A DNA stretch of 64,000 bases from Streptomyces capillispiralis (GCF_007829875.1 NZ_VIWV01000001.1:4992501-5056500); one strand, 5' to 3'. Shown: positions 50,984 to 58,690, counted from the stretch's first letter. Notes: generated from the sequence alone by a model not told the origin. Numbers and translations are program-made.

Positions 50984-51437
50984 GGTCCCGCCCTCCCGTG
51001 GCACGGCCGGCGGACCCGCCGCACGGCACGGTGAACAACGGCCGGAAGTAGTCCGGCGGATACTCCTCGCCCACCGCCACACCCTCCGCCTCCACCCAGG
51101 CGTGCGCCCCGAACGGCGGCAGGCGCCGCGCGCCCACGCACCAGGTGGGCCACTGGCCGTCCAGGCGGCACAGCAGGGCGGTGGCCAGGGACCGCGGAAG
51201 GCAGCCCTCCCGGCCCGCGCACGCCAGGCTGACCGAGACCACCGCGTCCCGTGCCGCCCGGGTGCGCGCCACGGTGGCGGGACGGGCACCGCGGCTCACC
51301 CGGCCCAGCAGGGTGCGGATGAGCCGCGGACGCCGGCCCGCGAGCACCCGCGCGACGGCCACCACGAGCCGCACCAGCATCCGGTACGGCAGCGGCACCG
51401 CACGGGGGTCGTGGGCGACCACCTCCGGCGAGCTCAT
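50955..51437 (-). CDS. Lasso peptide leader peptidase B2 (transglutaminase-like)
   Basis: A 160-residue cysteine protease of the transglutaminase core 3 type that cleaves the leader from the precursor. Catalytic residues are visible: Cys79 in AGREGCLPRSLATALLCRL and His112 in PFGAHAWVEAEGV, spaced as in known B2 proteins. The N-terminal third (residues 18-60) is hydrophobic and basic. It needs the B1 protein to find its substrate. The ATG at 51437 overlaps the B1 stop (ATGA). The C-terminus is Arg/Gly-rich (RDRERAAGRRG) and extends into the exporter gene. Confidence 0.92.
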   Translation of the reverse strand: MSSPEVVAHDPRAVPLPYRMLVRLVVAVARVLAGRRPRLIRTLLGRVSRGARPATVARTRAARDAVVSVSLACAGREGCLPRSLATALLCRLDGQWPTWCVGARRLPPFGAHAWVEAEGVAVGEEYPPDYFRPLFTVPCGGSAGRATGGRDRERAAGRRG

Positions 51438-51724
51438 GTCCGCCGCCCGCGCGGCCGGGGCCCCTCGTCCTCCTCCACCAGACCGGCCGCGCGCAGCTCA
51501 CCGATCAGCTCCCGCACGTCGTCCTCCGCGCTCACGGCGTCCACCGCGTATCGGGTGGTGAGCGCCCGCACCGCCGCGGGGATCTCCTCGCCGCCCAGCA
51601 GGGTCCGGACGACCGTGGCGGCGGTGGGGTTCAGGGTGAAGTACTGGTCGCCGTCCTCGTCCAGCAGGGCGATGCCGTACTCGGTCTCGGTCGTGAACAC
51701 GCCCGCACGCAGCTTCAGCGTCAT
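51434..51724 (-). CDS. Lasso peptide B1 protein (PqqD-like RiPP recognition element)
   Basis: A 96-residue stand-alone PqqD-fold protein that binds the conserved part of the precursor leader (the YxxPxL segment) and brings it to B2 and C. The fold is visible as MTLKLRAGVFTTETEYGIALLDEDGDQYFTLNPTAATVVRTLLGG (strand 1 to helix 1), then AVRALTTRYAVDAVSAEDDVRELIGELRAAGLVE. GIALLDEDGDQYFTLNPTA is typical of lasso B1 proteins. Coupled to B2 by a 4-bp overlap. Confidence 0.93.
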   Translation of the reverse strand: MTLKLRAGVFTTETEYGIALLDEDGDQYFTLNPTAATVVRTLLGGEEIPAAVRALTTRYAVDAVSAEDDVRELIGELRAAGLVEEDEGPRPRGRRT

Positions 51725-51752
51725 GATGTCTCCCTCGTCCGTCAGGCGTCCG

Positions 51753-53552
51753 TCAGGACGGCACGGCGGCGGTCTCGAGCGTCCGCAGCCACACCTCGCA
51801 GGCCACGGTCTGGTAGAGCGCGTCGAACTGCAGCGACGGCGGCAGCGGACGCTCGCACACCGCGCGCAGCGCGTGCGCGTCGATCAGGCCGAGCCGGGCC
51901 AGCCGGGAGTCCTCGCACAGGGCGAGCAGCCCGGCCCGGTGGTCACGCAGTCCGGTCTCCACGTCGTAGGAGCCCTCGTCCTTGGTGTGCCGCGCCAGGC
52001 TCTCCTCCGGCACCACACCGCGCATCGCCTCGGTGATCAGCGGCTTGTAGGCCCACGGCGTCACCCGGTCCTGGGCCCGCACGGCCATCCCCGCCTCGAT
52101 CACCCGGTCGTCGTAGTAGGGGGCGGCGAGGTCCAGGCCGAACCGTCCGGCCATCTGGGCCAGTTGCCGGACCATGCGGGAGGTGCACCGCATCGCCTCC
52201 AGTTCGACGTGCTGCCCGCGCGTCGCGGCGAGCGGCCGCGCGGTGGCGGCGGCGTCGCGGACCGCCTCCCGTACGGCCGCCACCGCGTCCGGGGTGGCCC
52301 AGGGCGGCATGCGGGGCGGCATGCCCCAGTCGAGGGTGGGGGTGTTCTCGGCGGGCGGTGCGGCGGTGAGCCCGTCCGCGACGCGGGCGAGCCACGCCCC
52401 GTAGGTGCTGGTGTCCCGCAGCTGCCGTACCGCCTCCCGGTACGACCACGGCCGCTGCGCGGCGAATCCGCGCACCCGCTGCCAGGCCACGCCCGGGTGC
52501 CGGCGCAGCAGTGTGTGCAGGTGGGCCGGGGAGCCGGCGAGGAGTTCGTCCCCGCCGAAGCCGGTCAGGTGCAGGTGCGAGCCGCGGTCCGCGGCGGCCC
52601 GGGGGACGACCAGCCAGCCGGTGCGGTGCACGACGGCCGGACAGGGTTCGTCGAAGAGGTCGTCCGCGTCCGCCAGACCGTCGTACACGAGCGGCACGTC
52701 GTCCCCCGCGATGACGTGGTGCTCGACGCCGCCCAGCGCGGCCACCGTACGGCGGGCCCAGTCGGCGTCCGAGCCCATGGGGTCGCGGGTGTCGGCGGTG
52801 TAGGCGACGACCCGTGCCGGGCCGGCGGCGGCCAGGCAGCACACCGAGGTGGAGTCCAGCCCGCCCAGGTCGCAGCTGACCAGCTCCCGGCCGCCGACCC
52901 GTGCGGCGACGGCGTCCCGCAGCGCCTCCCGCAGGGCCGCGGCGCCCTCGGCCATCGGCAGGACCGGCTCGGGGGGCGTCCAGTGGCGGACGGTCCGTCC
53001 GTGTCCCCGCGCGTCGATGACGAGGCAGTGCCCGCCGGGCACGGAATCGACGCCGCGCCACACCGGACGCGCCGTCACCGGGTGCAGCGCGGAGGAATTC
53101 AACAGGCGCGGGGCGAGGCGCCGCTCGTCGATCGCGGCGCCGGTCAGGGCGGCCAGGACGTCCGCCCGGTCACCGGCCAGATGCGTGTCGTGGGCGCGGG
53201 CGTGGAATACGGGGCGAAAGCCGGTGACATTTCCCTGTACCCGGATGCGGCCGTCGACGGACGCCACGAGGTGGAAACTTCCCGGCAGGCGCGCGGCCCA
53301 GTGGTCGAGGTCGGCGAGCGTGCGGATCCGGGCGGCCGCCGCGGTCAGCCGGTCCTCCGTCAGGGCGTGGTCGCCGAGGACCGCGATCCGGGTGGCGCCC
53401 GCCGCCCCCACGGCCGGGGGCGCCCCGTCCCAGTGGCCGAGCAGCCAGGGCCGCCCGGAGGAATGGCTGATCTCCTGCACGGAACGGGCCCGCAGGGCCG
53501 CGCCGACGGGGGCCGCCGACGCGTGGTCGGGCAGTACGACGAACCAGCCCAC
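51753..53552 (-). CDS. Lasso peptide macrolactam synthetase C (asparagine-synthetase homologue)
   Basis: A 599-residue AsnB-like protein that adenylates the side chain of the ring Asp/Glu and couples it to the core N-terminus. The N-terminal glutaminase-like domain begins MGWFVVLPDH: Gly replaces the catalytic Cys2 of true AsnB, as in other lasso C proteins, since ammonia is not used. The ATP-pyrophosphatase motif is SCDLGGLDSTSVC (about residues 226-238). Further AsnB features are AVVHRTGW, FGGDELLAG and APYYDDRVIEAGM. Stop at 51753 is 28 bp before B1; the start lies 113 bp after the precursor stop. Confidence 0.93.
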   Translation of the reverse strand: MGWFVVLPDHASAAPVGAALRARSVQEISHSSGRPWLLGHWDGAPPAVGAAGATRIAVLGDHALTEDRLTAAAARIRTLADLDHWAARLPGSFHLVASVDGRIRVQGNVTGFRPVFHARAHDTHLAGDRADVLAALTGAAIDERRLAPRLLNSSALHPVTARPVWRGVDSVPGGHCLVIDARGHGRTVRHWTPPEPVLPMAEGAAALREALRDAVAARVGGRELVSCDLGGLDSTSVCCLAAAGPARVVAYTADTRDPMGSDADWARRTVAALGGVEHHVIAGDDVPLVYDGLADADDLFDEPCPAVVHRTGWLVVPRAAADRGSHLHLTGFGGDELLAGSPAHLHTLLRRHPGVAWQRVRGFAAQRPWSYREAVRQLRDTSTYGAWLARVADGLTAAPPAENTPTLDWGMPPRMPPWATPDAVAAVREAVRDAAATARPLAATRGQHVELEAMRCTSRMVRQLAQMAGRFGLDLAAPYYDDRVIEAGMAVRAQDRVTPWAYKPLITEAMRGVVPEESLARHTKDEGSYDVETGLRDHRAGLLALCEDSRLARLGLIDAHALRAVCERPLPPSLQFDALYQTVACEVWLRTLETAAVPS

Positions 53553-53665
53553 GAGCGCCTCCCGGGGGCCGTGCGACTCCAGCCGTCAGGTCCGGGAGGC
53601 GGTGGGAAGGGGACGTGACCCGCCGCCGCCCGGGCACGTTTCCCCGAGGGGAAACAACCGATGGG

Positions 53666-53776
53666 TCAGAGGCTGAACCTCAGCCGGATGAGCCTTTCCG
53701 GACCCCTGAACAGACCGAGACCGGTGATGCGGAAGGAGCCGACCGGGGTGAGCGTCGGACGCTCGTAAGCGAGCAT
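53666..53776 (-). CDS. Lasso peptide precursor (LasA), 36 residues
   Basis: A short gene too small for most gene callers. The leader has residues 4-18 YERPTLTPVGSFRIT, matching YxxPxLxxxGxF...T. Thr18 is the penultimate leader residue, so cleavage after Gly19 releases the 17-residue core LGLFRGPERLIRLRFSL. Glu8 of the core would close an 8-residue macrolactam with Leu1; the tail is RLIRLRFSL. There are four Arg and no free acid after cyclisation except the C-terminus. ATG at 53776 has a strong AGGGAGGTG site 6 nt upstream; another ATG at 53781 is out of frame. It precedes the C gene by 113 bp. Confidence 0.9.
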   Translation of the reverse strand: MLAYERPTLTPVGSFRITGLGLFRGPERLIRLRFSL

Positions 53777-53822
53777 GTCATTCACCTCCCTTTCTTTTTC
53801 CTTTTGGCCAATCTCTCCTCAC

Positions 53823-53828
53823 AGCCTA
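53823..53828 (-). promoter_or_regulatory. Candidate promoter -10 for the lasso cluster
   Basis: On the minus strand TAGGCT (complement of 53823-53828) fits the Streptomyces vegetative -10 (TAGxxT), with a poor -35 (TTCATT) 16 nt further upstream. The 120-bp region before the precursor is unusually AT-rich for this genome and includes AAATATTGA near 53866-53880. Confidence 0.35.
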
Positions 53829-53900
53829 GAACTTGACCCTCCGGAATGAACAGCACCGTTAGGAATTCAAATATTGATGTGCGGACGTTTATGGATGCCG

Positions 53901-54701
53901 TCAGGCGGACTCGTTGAGGAGCCGGGACAGGTGCTCACGGCCGGCGGTGAGGAGGCCGGGCAGCGGGGCGGCGTCGGCGTACCACCGCTTCTCGTACTCC
54001 CAGCAGAGCCAGCCGTCCCAGCCGTGCCGGGAGAGGACCTCCACGCAGTCGCCCAGCGGCAGCACGCCCGCGCCGAGCGGCAGCGGGGTCGTGTCGTCGG
54101 CGGAGGCGATGTCCTTGACCTGGACGTAGCCGAGGTGCGGGGAGAGCGCGGCGAAGCTCTCGACGGGTTGTTCACCGCCGAGCCAGGTGTGCATCACGTC
54201 CCAGAGCGCGCCCACTTGGCGGTGGCCGACCAGCCCGAGGACGCGCATGGCGTCGGCGCCGGTGCGGTGCGAGTCGTGGGTCTCCAGCAGGATGCGCACG
54301 CCCAGGTCGGCCGCGTACTCGGCGGCGGTGCCCAGCCGGCGGGCGGCCGTCGCGTCCGCCTCCTCCGGGCTCTGCTCCGTGCCACCGCCCGGGAAGACCC
54401 GTACGTACGGGGCGCCGAGGTCCCGGGCGAGGTCGAGCAGGGCGCGGATCTCGGCGAGGACGGGCTCGTCGGCGCCGGGAGCGGCGACCCTGGAGTATCC
54501 GGCGAGGCCCAGGAGTTCGACGCCGGACGCCTTGAACGCGGCGGCGACATCCGTGCGTTGGGCGGGGGAGAGGTCCGGGTGGACGGGTTCCTCGGGATGG
54601 GCGCGGAGTTCGACGCCGTGGTAGCCGTGCGCGGAGGCGAGGGCCAGGACGTCGGAGAGGGGCAGGCCGGGGACACCGAGGGTGGAGAACGCCAGCTTCA
54701 T
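53901..54701 (-). CDS. Sugar phosphate isomerase/epimerase (AP-endonuclease-2-like TIM barrel)
   Basis: A 266-residue TIM-barrel protein of the xylose isomerase-like family. It starts MKLAFSTLGVPGLPLSDVLALASAHGYHGVELR. Metal-ligand segments include RILLETHDSHRTG (Glu), ALWDVMHTWLGGE (Asp/His), VQVKDIAS and WLCWEYEKRWY (Glu). Members isomerise or epimerise sugars, inosose or keto-sugars. It lies 372 bp downstream of the LacI-type gene on the same strand, separated by repeats, so it may share that regulon. Substrate unknown. ATG at 54701. Confidence 0.88.
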   Translation of the reverse strand: MKLAFSTLGVPGLPLSDVLALASAHGYHGVELRAHPEEPVHPDLSPAQRTDVAAAFKASGVELLGLAGYSRVAAPGADEPVLAEIRALLDLARDLGAPYVRVFPGGGTEQSPEEADATAARRLGTAAEYAADLGVRILLETHDSHRTGADAMRVLGLVGHRQVGALWDVMHTWLGGEQPVESFAALSPHLGYVQVKDIASADDTTPLPLGAGVLPLGDCVEVLSRHGWDGWLCWEYEKRWYADAAPLPGLLTAGREHLSRLLNESA

Positions 54702-55073
54702 GCCAAGGGACCCTACCCCCGGATTCCCGGCTCAAGACCGAGGCGCCAGTCCTGTCCGACCAGGTCGCGCCCGAAGGAGCGGTGCGACCGCTCGGCGACC
54801 AGTTCGAAGCCGTCCCGCCAACGGTCCACCAGAACCAACCCACACGCCCCCCTACAGGGGCGCGGGGAACTGCGCGACCAACCACACCCAACCCGCACGG
54901 CCCCCCTCACCGCACACCCCCCACTGGGGGCGCGAGGAACTGCGCGACCAACCACACCCAACCCGCACGGCCCACCCCACCGCACACCCCCCACTGGGGG
55001 CGCGGGGAACTGCGCGAACCGCCCCCACGACCCGCACCGGCGACGATCCCCCCGCCCCGGACCCGAGGTCCGA
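54702..55073. other. Intergenic region dominated by repeats
   Basis: No gene is supported. 54827-55038 holds three 70-bp tandem units. The segment 54713-54840 read on the minus strand resembles a protein tail (DRWRDGFELVAERSHRSFGR) and could be the remnant of a gene truncated by the repeats. Confidence 0.6.
54827..55038. repeat. Three 70-bp tandem repeats
   Basis: The core GGGGCGCGGGGAACTGCGCG starts at 54857, 54927 (one mismatch) and 54997, an exact 70-bp period, followed in the first two units by ACCAACCACACCCAACCCGC. Each unit has CCCCACTGGGG-like hairpin arms. This type of sequence is widespread in Streptomyces intergenic regions. Confidence 0.9.
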
Positions 55074-56120
55074 TCAAGACCGCGGCGCCGCCGCGGACCC
55101 CCGCACCATCAACTCCCCCCGCACCGCCGCGATCCCCCCGAGCGGCGGCTCCTCCCGCCCCATCGCGATCCGCCCCGCCCGCGCCCCCGCCTCCGCCAGC
55201 GGCAACCGCACCGTCGTCAGCGCCGGCACCGCGTCGATGCTGAACGGCAGGTCGTCGAAGCCGGCCACCGACACGTCCTCGGGGATCCGCAGCCCGGAGT
55301 CCCGCAGCGCCGCGCACGCGCCCAGCGCGACGGAGTCGTTCGCGGCGACGACGGCCGTCAACGACGGATCCCTCCGCAGCAGTTCCAGCGTCGCCTCGTA
55401 CCCCGACCGCCGGTCGTAGCGGCCGTGCACGGTCCACCGCGGGTCCTCCTCGATGCCGTGCGCGGCCAGCGCGGCCCGGTGCCCCTCCAACCGGTGCCGC
55501 GTCGTCGTGCGCTCCTGGGGCCCCGCGATGTACCCCAGCCGCCGGTGCCCGAGCCCGATCAGGTGCTCGGTGAGTTCCTGCCCGCCGCCGCGGTTGTCGA
55601 AGGTCAGCGCGATCGCGCCGGTCTCCGGGGCCGGCGGACGCCCGCACAGCACCACCCGCGTCCCCGCGTCCGCCAGCTTCCGCAGCTTCGCGTCCATCGC
55701 CGCCTTGTGCGGCGCGTCCTCGATCGCGCCGCCGGTCAGCACCACCGCCGCCGCCCGCTGCCGTTGCAGCAGCGTGAGGTAGGTCAGTTCCCGCTCGGGC
55801 GAGCCACCCGTGTTGCACACCACCGCGAGTCTCTCCCCGCCCGCGCGCCCGCCCGGCCCCCCGATCTCGCCCTGGATCGCGCTCGCCATGATCCCGAAGA
55901 ACGGGTCGGCGATGTCGTTCACCAGGATGCCCACCAGGTCGGACGTGGCGGCGGCCAGGGCGCTCGCGGGGCCGTTGAGGACGTAGTCCAGCTCGTCCAC
56001 GGCCTTCAGCACCCGCTCACGGGTGGACGCGGCCACGGGATAGTTCCCGTTGAGCACGCGTGACACCGTCGCGGGGGAGACCTGCGCGCGAGCCGCCACG
56101 TCCGCCAGGGTCACCGTCAT
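55074..56120 (-). CDS. LacI-family regulator of the Gfo/Idh/MocA-DUF993-isomerase operon
   Basis: A 348-residue regulator. N-terminal HTH: MTVTLADVAARAQVSPATVSRVLNGNYPVAASTRERVLKAVDELDYVLN (residues 1-50) with the hinge helix NGPASALAAATS. The sensor domain has VGILVNDIADPFFGIMASAIQ, LGHRRLGYIAGPQERTTTRHRLEGHRAAL, AVVAANDSVALGACAALRDSGLRIPEDVSVAGFDDLPFS. ATG at 56120 is preceded by GGAGGA at 6 nt; upstream in-frame ATGs give low-complexity sequence. Divergent from the operon at 56391; operator candidates lie between. Confidence 0.94.
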   Translation of the reverse strand: MTVTLADVAARAQVSPATVSRVLNGNYPVAASTRERVLKAVDELDYVLNGPASALAAATSDLVGILVNDIADPFFGIMASAIQGEIGGPGGRAGGERLAVVCNTGGSPERELTYLTLLQRQRAAAVVLTGGAIEDAPHKAAMDAKLRKLADAGTRVVLCGRPPAPETGAIALTFDNRGGGQELTEHLIGLGHRRLGYIAGPQERTTTRHRLEGHRAALAAHGIEEDPRWTVHGRYDRRSGYEATLELLRRDPSLTAVVAANDSVALGACAALRDSGLRIPEDVSVAGFDDLPFSIDAVPALTTVRLPLAEAGARAGRIAMGREEPPLGGIAAVRGELMVRGSAAAPRS

Positions 56121-56242
56121 CTTCGTCCTCCGCCTCGCGCGTCCCGCCGTACGTCCGTACGCCCGTACGCCGTCGTCCACACTCACACCACACCCGCACC
56201 CACACCCGTGGTTCCGAGCAGACCCTACGGCCATCCGCGCGG

Positions 56243-56262
56243 TTGTTCGCCCCCTCGAACAA
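56243..56262. promoter_or_regulatory. Inverted repeat TTGTTCG-6-CGAACAA in the divergent promoter
   Basis: A 7-bp perfect inverted repeat with a 6-nt spacer (CCCCCT) between the LacI-type gene and the oxidoreductase operon. It may be a second operator or a site for another regulator. Confidence 0.45.
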
Positions 56263-56321
56263 GTCCGGTTCGCCGTGGTCTTGTCCACACCGCCGTTCAG
56301 AGGCTAGCTTCTCTCTACATA

Positions 56322-56333
56322 GAAAGCGCTTGC
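56322..56333. promoter_or_regulatory. LacI-type operator, promoter copy
   Basis: GAAAGCGCTTGC, with the central palindrome AAGCGCTT, has the CG-centred form of LacI-family operators. It lies 58 bp before the GTG of the oxidoreductase gene. An inverted identical copy is inside the next gene (57617). Confidence 0.75.
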
Positions 56334-56390
56334 TGTCACGCTCACCAGTGGGGCGTACGCGGCGCGCGAACCGCGTACGAAGGGAATGAC

Positions 56391-57542
56391 GTGACACGCA
56401 AGACGGTGCGTATCGCCATGAACGGTGTGACCGGGCGCATGGGCTACCGCCAGCACCTCGTCCGCTCCATCCTGGCCCTGCGCGAGCAGGGCGGCCTCGA
56501 CCTCGGTGACGGCACCGTGCTGTGGCCGGAGCCGATCCTGGTCGGCCGCCGCGAGCACGCGCTGAGGGCGCTGGCCGAGCGGCACGGCCTGGAGCACGTC
56601 TCGACGGACCTGGACGCCGTCCTCGCCGACGACGGCGTCGACCTCTACTTCGACGCCCAGGTGACCTCCGCCCGCGAGGAGGCGATCCGGAAGGCGATCG
56701 CCGCGGGCAAGCACGTCTACACCGAGAAGCCCACCGCCACCGGCCTCGACGGCGCCCTGGAGCTCGCCCGCCTGGCGAACGCGGCCGGCGTCAAGCACGG
56801 CGTCGTCCAGGACAAGCTCTTCCTCCCCGGCCTGCTCAAGCTGAAGCGCCTCATCGACGGCGGCTTCTTCGGCCGCATCCTCTCCGTGCGCGGCGAGTTC
56901 GGCTACTGGGTCTTCGAGGGCGACTGGCAGGACGCCCAGCGCCCCTCCTGGAACTACCGCTCCGAGGACGGCGGCGGCATCGTCGTCGACATGTTCCCGC
57001 ACTGGGAGTACGTGCTGCACGAGCTGTTCGGCCGGGTGAAGTCCGTCCAGGCCCTCACCGCCACCCACATCCCGCAGCGCTGGGACGAGAACGGCAAGCC
57101 CTACGACGCCACCGCCGACGACGCCGCCTACGGCGTCTTCGAACTCGACGGCGGCGCCGTCGCCCAGATCAACTCCTCCTGGGCGGTCCGCGTCAACCGC
57201 GACGAACTCGTCGAGTTCCAGGTCGACGGCACCGAGGGATCCGCCGTCGCGGGCCTGCGCAACTGCCGCGTCCAGCACCGCAGCGCCACCCCCAAGCCGG
57301 TCTGGAACCCGGACATCCCCGCCACCGAGGTCTTCCGCGACCAGTGGCAGGAGGTCCCCGACAACGGCGAGTTCGACAACGGCTTCAAGGCCCAGTGGGA
57401 GCTGTTCCTCCGCCACGTCTACGCCGGCGCCCCCTACCACTGGGACCTGCTGGCCGGCGCCCGCGGCGTCCAGCTCGCCGAACTGGGCCTGAAGTCCTCG
57501 GCCGAGGGCCGCCGCCTCGACGTCCCGGAGATCGCGCTGTGA
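56391..57542 (+). CDS. Gfo/Idh/MocA-family oxidoreductase
   Basis: A 383-residue NAD(P)-dependent sugar dehydrogenase-like protein. The Rossmann start is VRIAMNGVTGRMGYRQHLVRS (a GxTGRMG form of the dinucleotide loop). The family motif EKPTATG (about 114-120) holds the conserved Lys. The C-terminal domain includes RPSWNYRSEDGGGIVVDMFPHWEYVLHELFG, with a His expected to aid catalysis, and WAVRVNRDELVEFQVDGTEGSAVAGLR. It likely oxidises or reduces a sugar or sugar-derived keto compound. GTG at 56391 with AAGGGA 6 nt upstream; the gene is first in a three-gene operon with GTGA couplings. Confidence 0.92.
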   Translation: MTRKTVRIAMNGVTGRMGYRQHLVRSILALREQGGLDLGDGTVLWPEPILVGRREHALRALAERHGLEHVSTDLDAVLADDGVDLYFDAQVTSAREEAIRKAIAAGKHVYTEKPTATGLDGALELARLANAAGVKHGVVQDKLFLPGLLKLKRLIDGGFFGRILSVRGEFGYWVFEGDWQDAQRPSWNYRSEDGGGIVVDMFPHWEYVLHELFGRVKSVQALTATHIPQRWDENGKPYDATADDAAYGVFELDGGAVAQINSSWAVRVNRDELVEFQVDGTEGSAVAGLRNCRVQHRSATPKPVWNPDIPATEVFRDQWQEVPDNGEFDNGFKAQWELFLRHVYAGAPYHWDLLAGARGVQLAELGLKSSAEGRRLDVPEIAL

Positions 57543-58690
57543 CCCTCCACCTCCCCGACGCGAACGGCACCCTGCGCGCCTACGAGCCCCGCACCGAGCC
57601 CCTCGCCCTCCACCCCGCAAGCGCTTTCACCTCCCGTACGGTCTTCTCGGCCGCGCACGTGGTCGCCGACCCGTACGCGGACGTGTCGCCCGACTCGCCG
57701 GCGGCCGTCGACTGGGACGCCACCCTCGCCTTCCGCCGCCACCTGTGGTCCCACGGGCTCGGCGTCGCCGAGGCCATGGACACCGCCCAGCGCGGCATGG
57801 GCCTGGACTGGGCGGGCGCCGCCGAGCTGATCCGCCGCTCCGCCGCCGAGGCCGATGCGGTCGGCGGCCGCATCGCCTGCGGCGTCGGCACCGACCAGCT
57901 CACCGCCGGCACCCTCACCGAGGTGCGCGCCGCCTACGAGGAACAGCTAGCGGTCGTCGAGGAGTCCGGCGCGCAGGCCATCCTCATGGCCTCCCGCGCC
58001 CTCGCCGCCACCGCCCGCGGCCCCGAGGACTACCTGGAGGTCTACGGCCACCTGCTCCGCCAGGCCGCCGAACCGGTGATCCTGCACTGGCTCGGCCCCA
58101 TGTTCGACCCGGCGCTGGAGGGCTACTGGGGCTCCGCCGACCTCGACACGGCCACCGACACCTTCCTCGAGGTCATCGCCGCCCACCCCGACAAGGTCGA
58201 CGGCATCAAGGTCTCCCTGCTGGACGCCCGGCGCGAGGTCGACCTGCGCCGCCGCCTCCCGCACGGCGTGCGCTGCTACACCGGCGACGACTTCCACTAC
58301 CCCGAGCTGATCGCGGGCGACGAACAGGGCTTCAGCCACGCCCTGCTCGGCATCTTCGACCCGCTCGGCCCGCTCGCCGCCGAGGCGGTCCGGGTCCTCG
58401 ACACCGGGAACACGGACGGCTTCCGCGCCCTCCTCGACCCCACCGTCGCACTCTCCCGCCACCTCTTCCAGGCACCCACCCGCTTCTACAAGACGGGCGT
58501 GGTGTTCCTGGCCTGGCTGGCCGGCCACCAGAGCCACTTCACCATGGTCGGCGGCCTGCAGTCGGCGCGCTCCCTGCCGCACTTCGCCCGCGCCTACGAA
58601 CTCGCCGACGGCCTCGGCCTGTTCCCCGACCCCAAGCTCGCCGAGGACCGCATGAGGACCCTGCTCGACCTGTACGGAGTGACCCCGTGA
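57539..58690 (+). CDS. DUF993 family protein (aldolase-like barrel)
   Basis: A 383-residue protein of DUF993, distantly like dihydrodipicolinate synthase-type lyases. Conserved stretches: AFRRHLWSHGLGVAEAMDTAQRGMGLDW, RIACGVGTDQLT, QAILMASRALAATARGPEDYLEVYGHLL, VILHWLGPMFDPALEGYWGS, DKVDGIKVSLLDARREVDLRRRLP (a Lys that could form a Schiff base) and CYTGDDFHYPELI. No activity is established. GTG at 57539 overlaps the oxidoreductase stop. An operator-like GCAAGCGCTTTC lies inside its first 30 codons. Confidence 0.88.
   Translation: MTLHLPDANGTLRAYEPRTEPLALHPASAFTSRTVFSAAHVVADPYADVSPDSPAAVDWDATLAFRRHLWSHGLGVAEAMDTAQRGMGLDWAGAAELIRRSAAEADAVGGRIACGVGTDQLTAGTLTEVRAAYEEQLAVVEESGAQAILMASRALAATARGPEDYLEVYGHLLRQAAEPVILHWLGPMFDPALEGYWGSADLDTATDTFLEVIAAHPDKVDGIKVSLLDARREVDLRRRLPHGVRCYTGDDFHYPELIAGDEQGFSHALLGIFDPLGPLAAEAVRVLDTGNTDGFRALLDPTVALSRHLFQAPTRFYKTGVVFLAWLAGHQSHFTMVGGLQSARSLPHFARAYELADGLGLFPDPKLAEDRMRTLLDLYGVTP
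57617..57628. promoter_or_regulatory. LacI-type operator, intragenic copy
   Basis: GCAAGCGCTTTC is the exact reverse complement of the 12-bp promoter site at 56322-56333, about 1.3 kb downstream within the DUF993 coding sequence. An auxiliary operator that lets a LacI tetramer or dimer pair block elongation or loop DNA is plausible. Confidence 0.65.

Larger units (their letters stand above)
48803..53776 (-). other. Lasso peptide biosynthetic gene cluster (A-C-B1-B2-D)
   Basis: Five genes read in order on the minus strand: precursor A, macrolactam synthetase C, PqqD-like leader-binding B1, transglutaminase-like leader peptidase B2, and exporter D. Gene order and split B1/B2 are those of actinobacterial class II lasso clusters. 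C and B1 are 28 bp apart and B1/B2 and B2/D overlap, so all are probably one operon from a promoter upstream of A. Confidence 0.92.

Noticed and set aside
53779..53781. First ATG after the lasso ribosome site as precursor start
   Set aside because: It is out of frame with the leader signature and gives a Ser/Pro/Arg-rich peptide with no lasso features; the ATG 5 nt downstream fits both frame and spacing.
54713..54840. A separate gene upstream of the isomerase, reading DRWRDGFELVAERSHRSFGR
   Set aside because: The frame has no credible start because it emerges from the tandem repeats; at most it is a remnant, noted in the region entry.
54827..55038. CRISPR-like array
   Set aside because: Only three units, with the whole 70-bp period repeated rather than short repeats with unique spacers, and no cas genes nearby.
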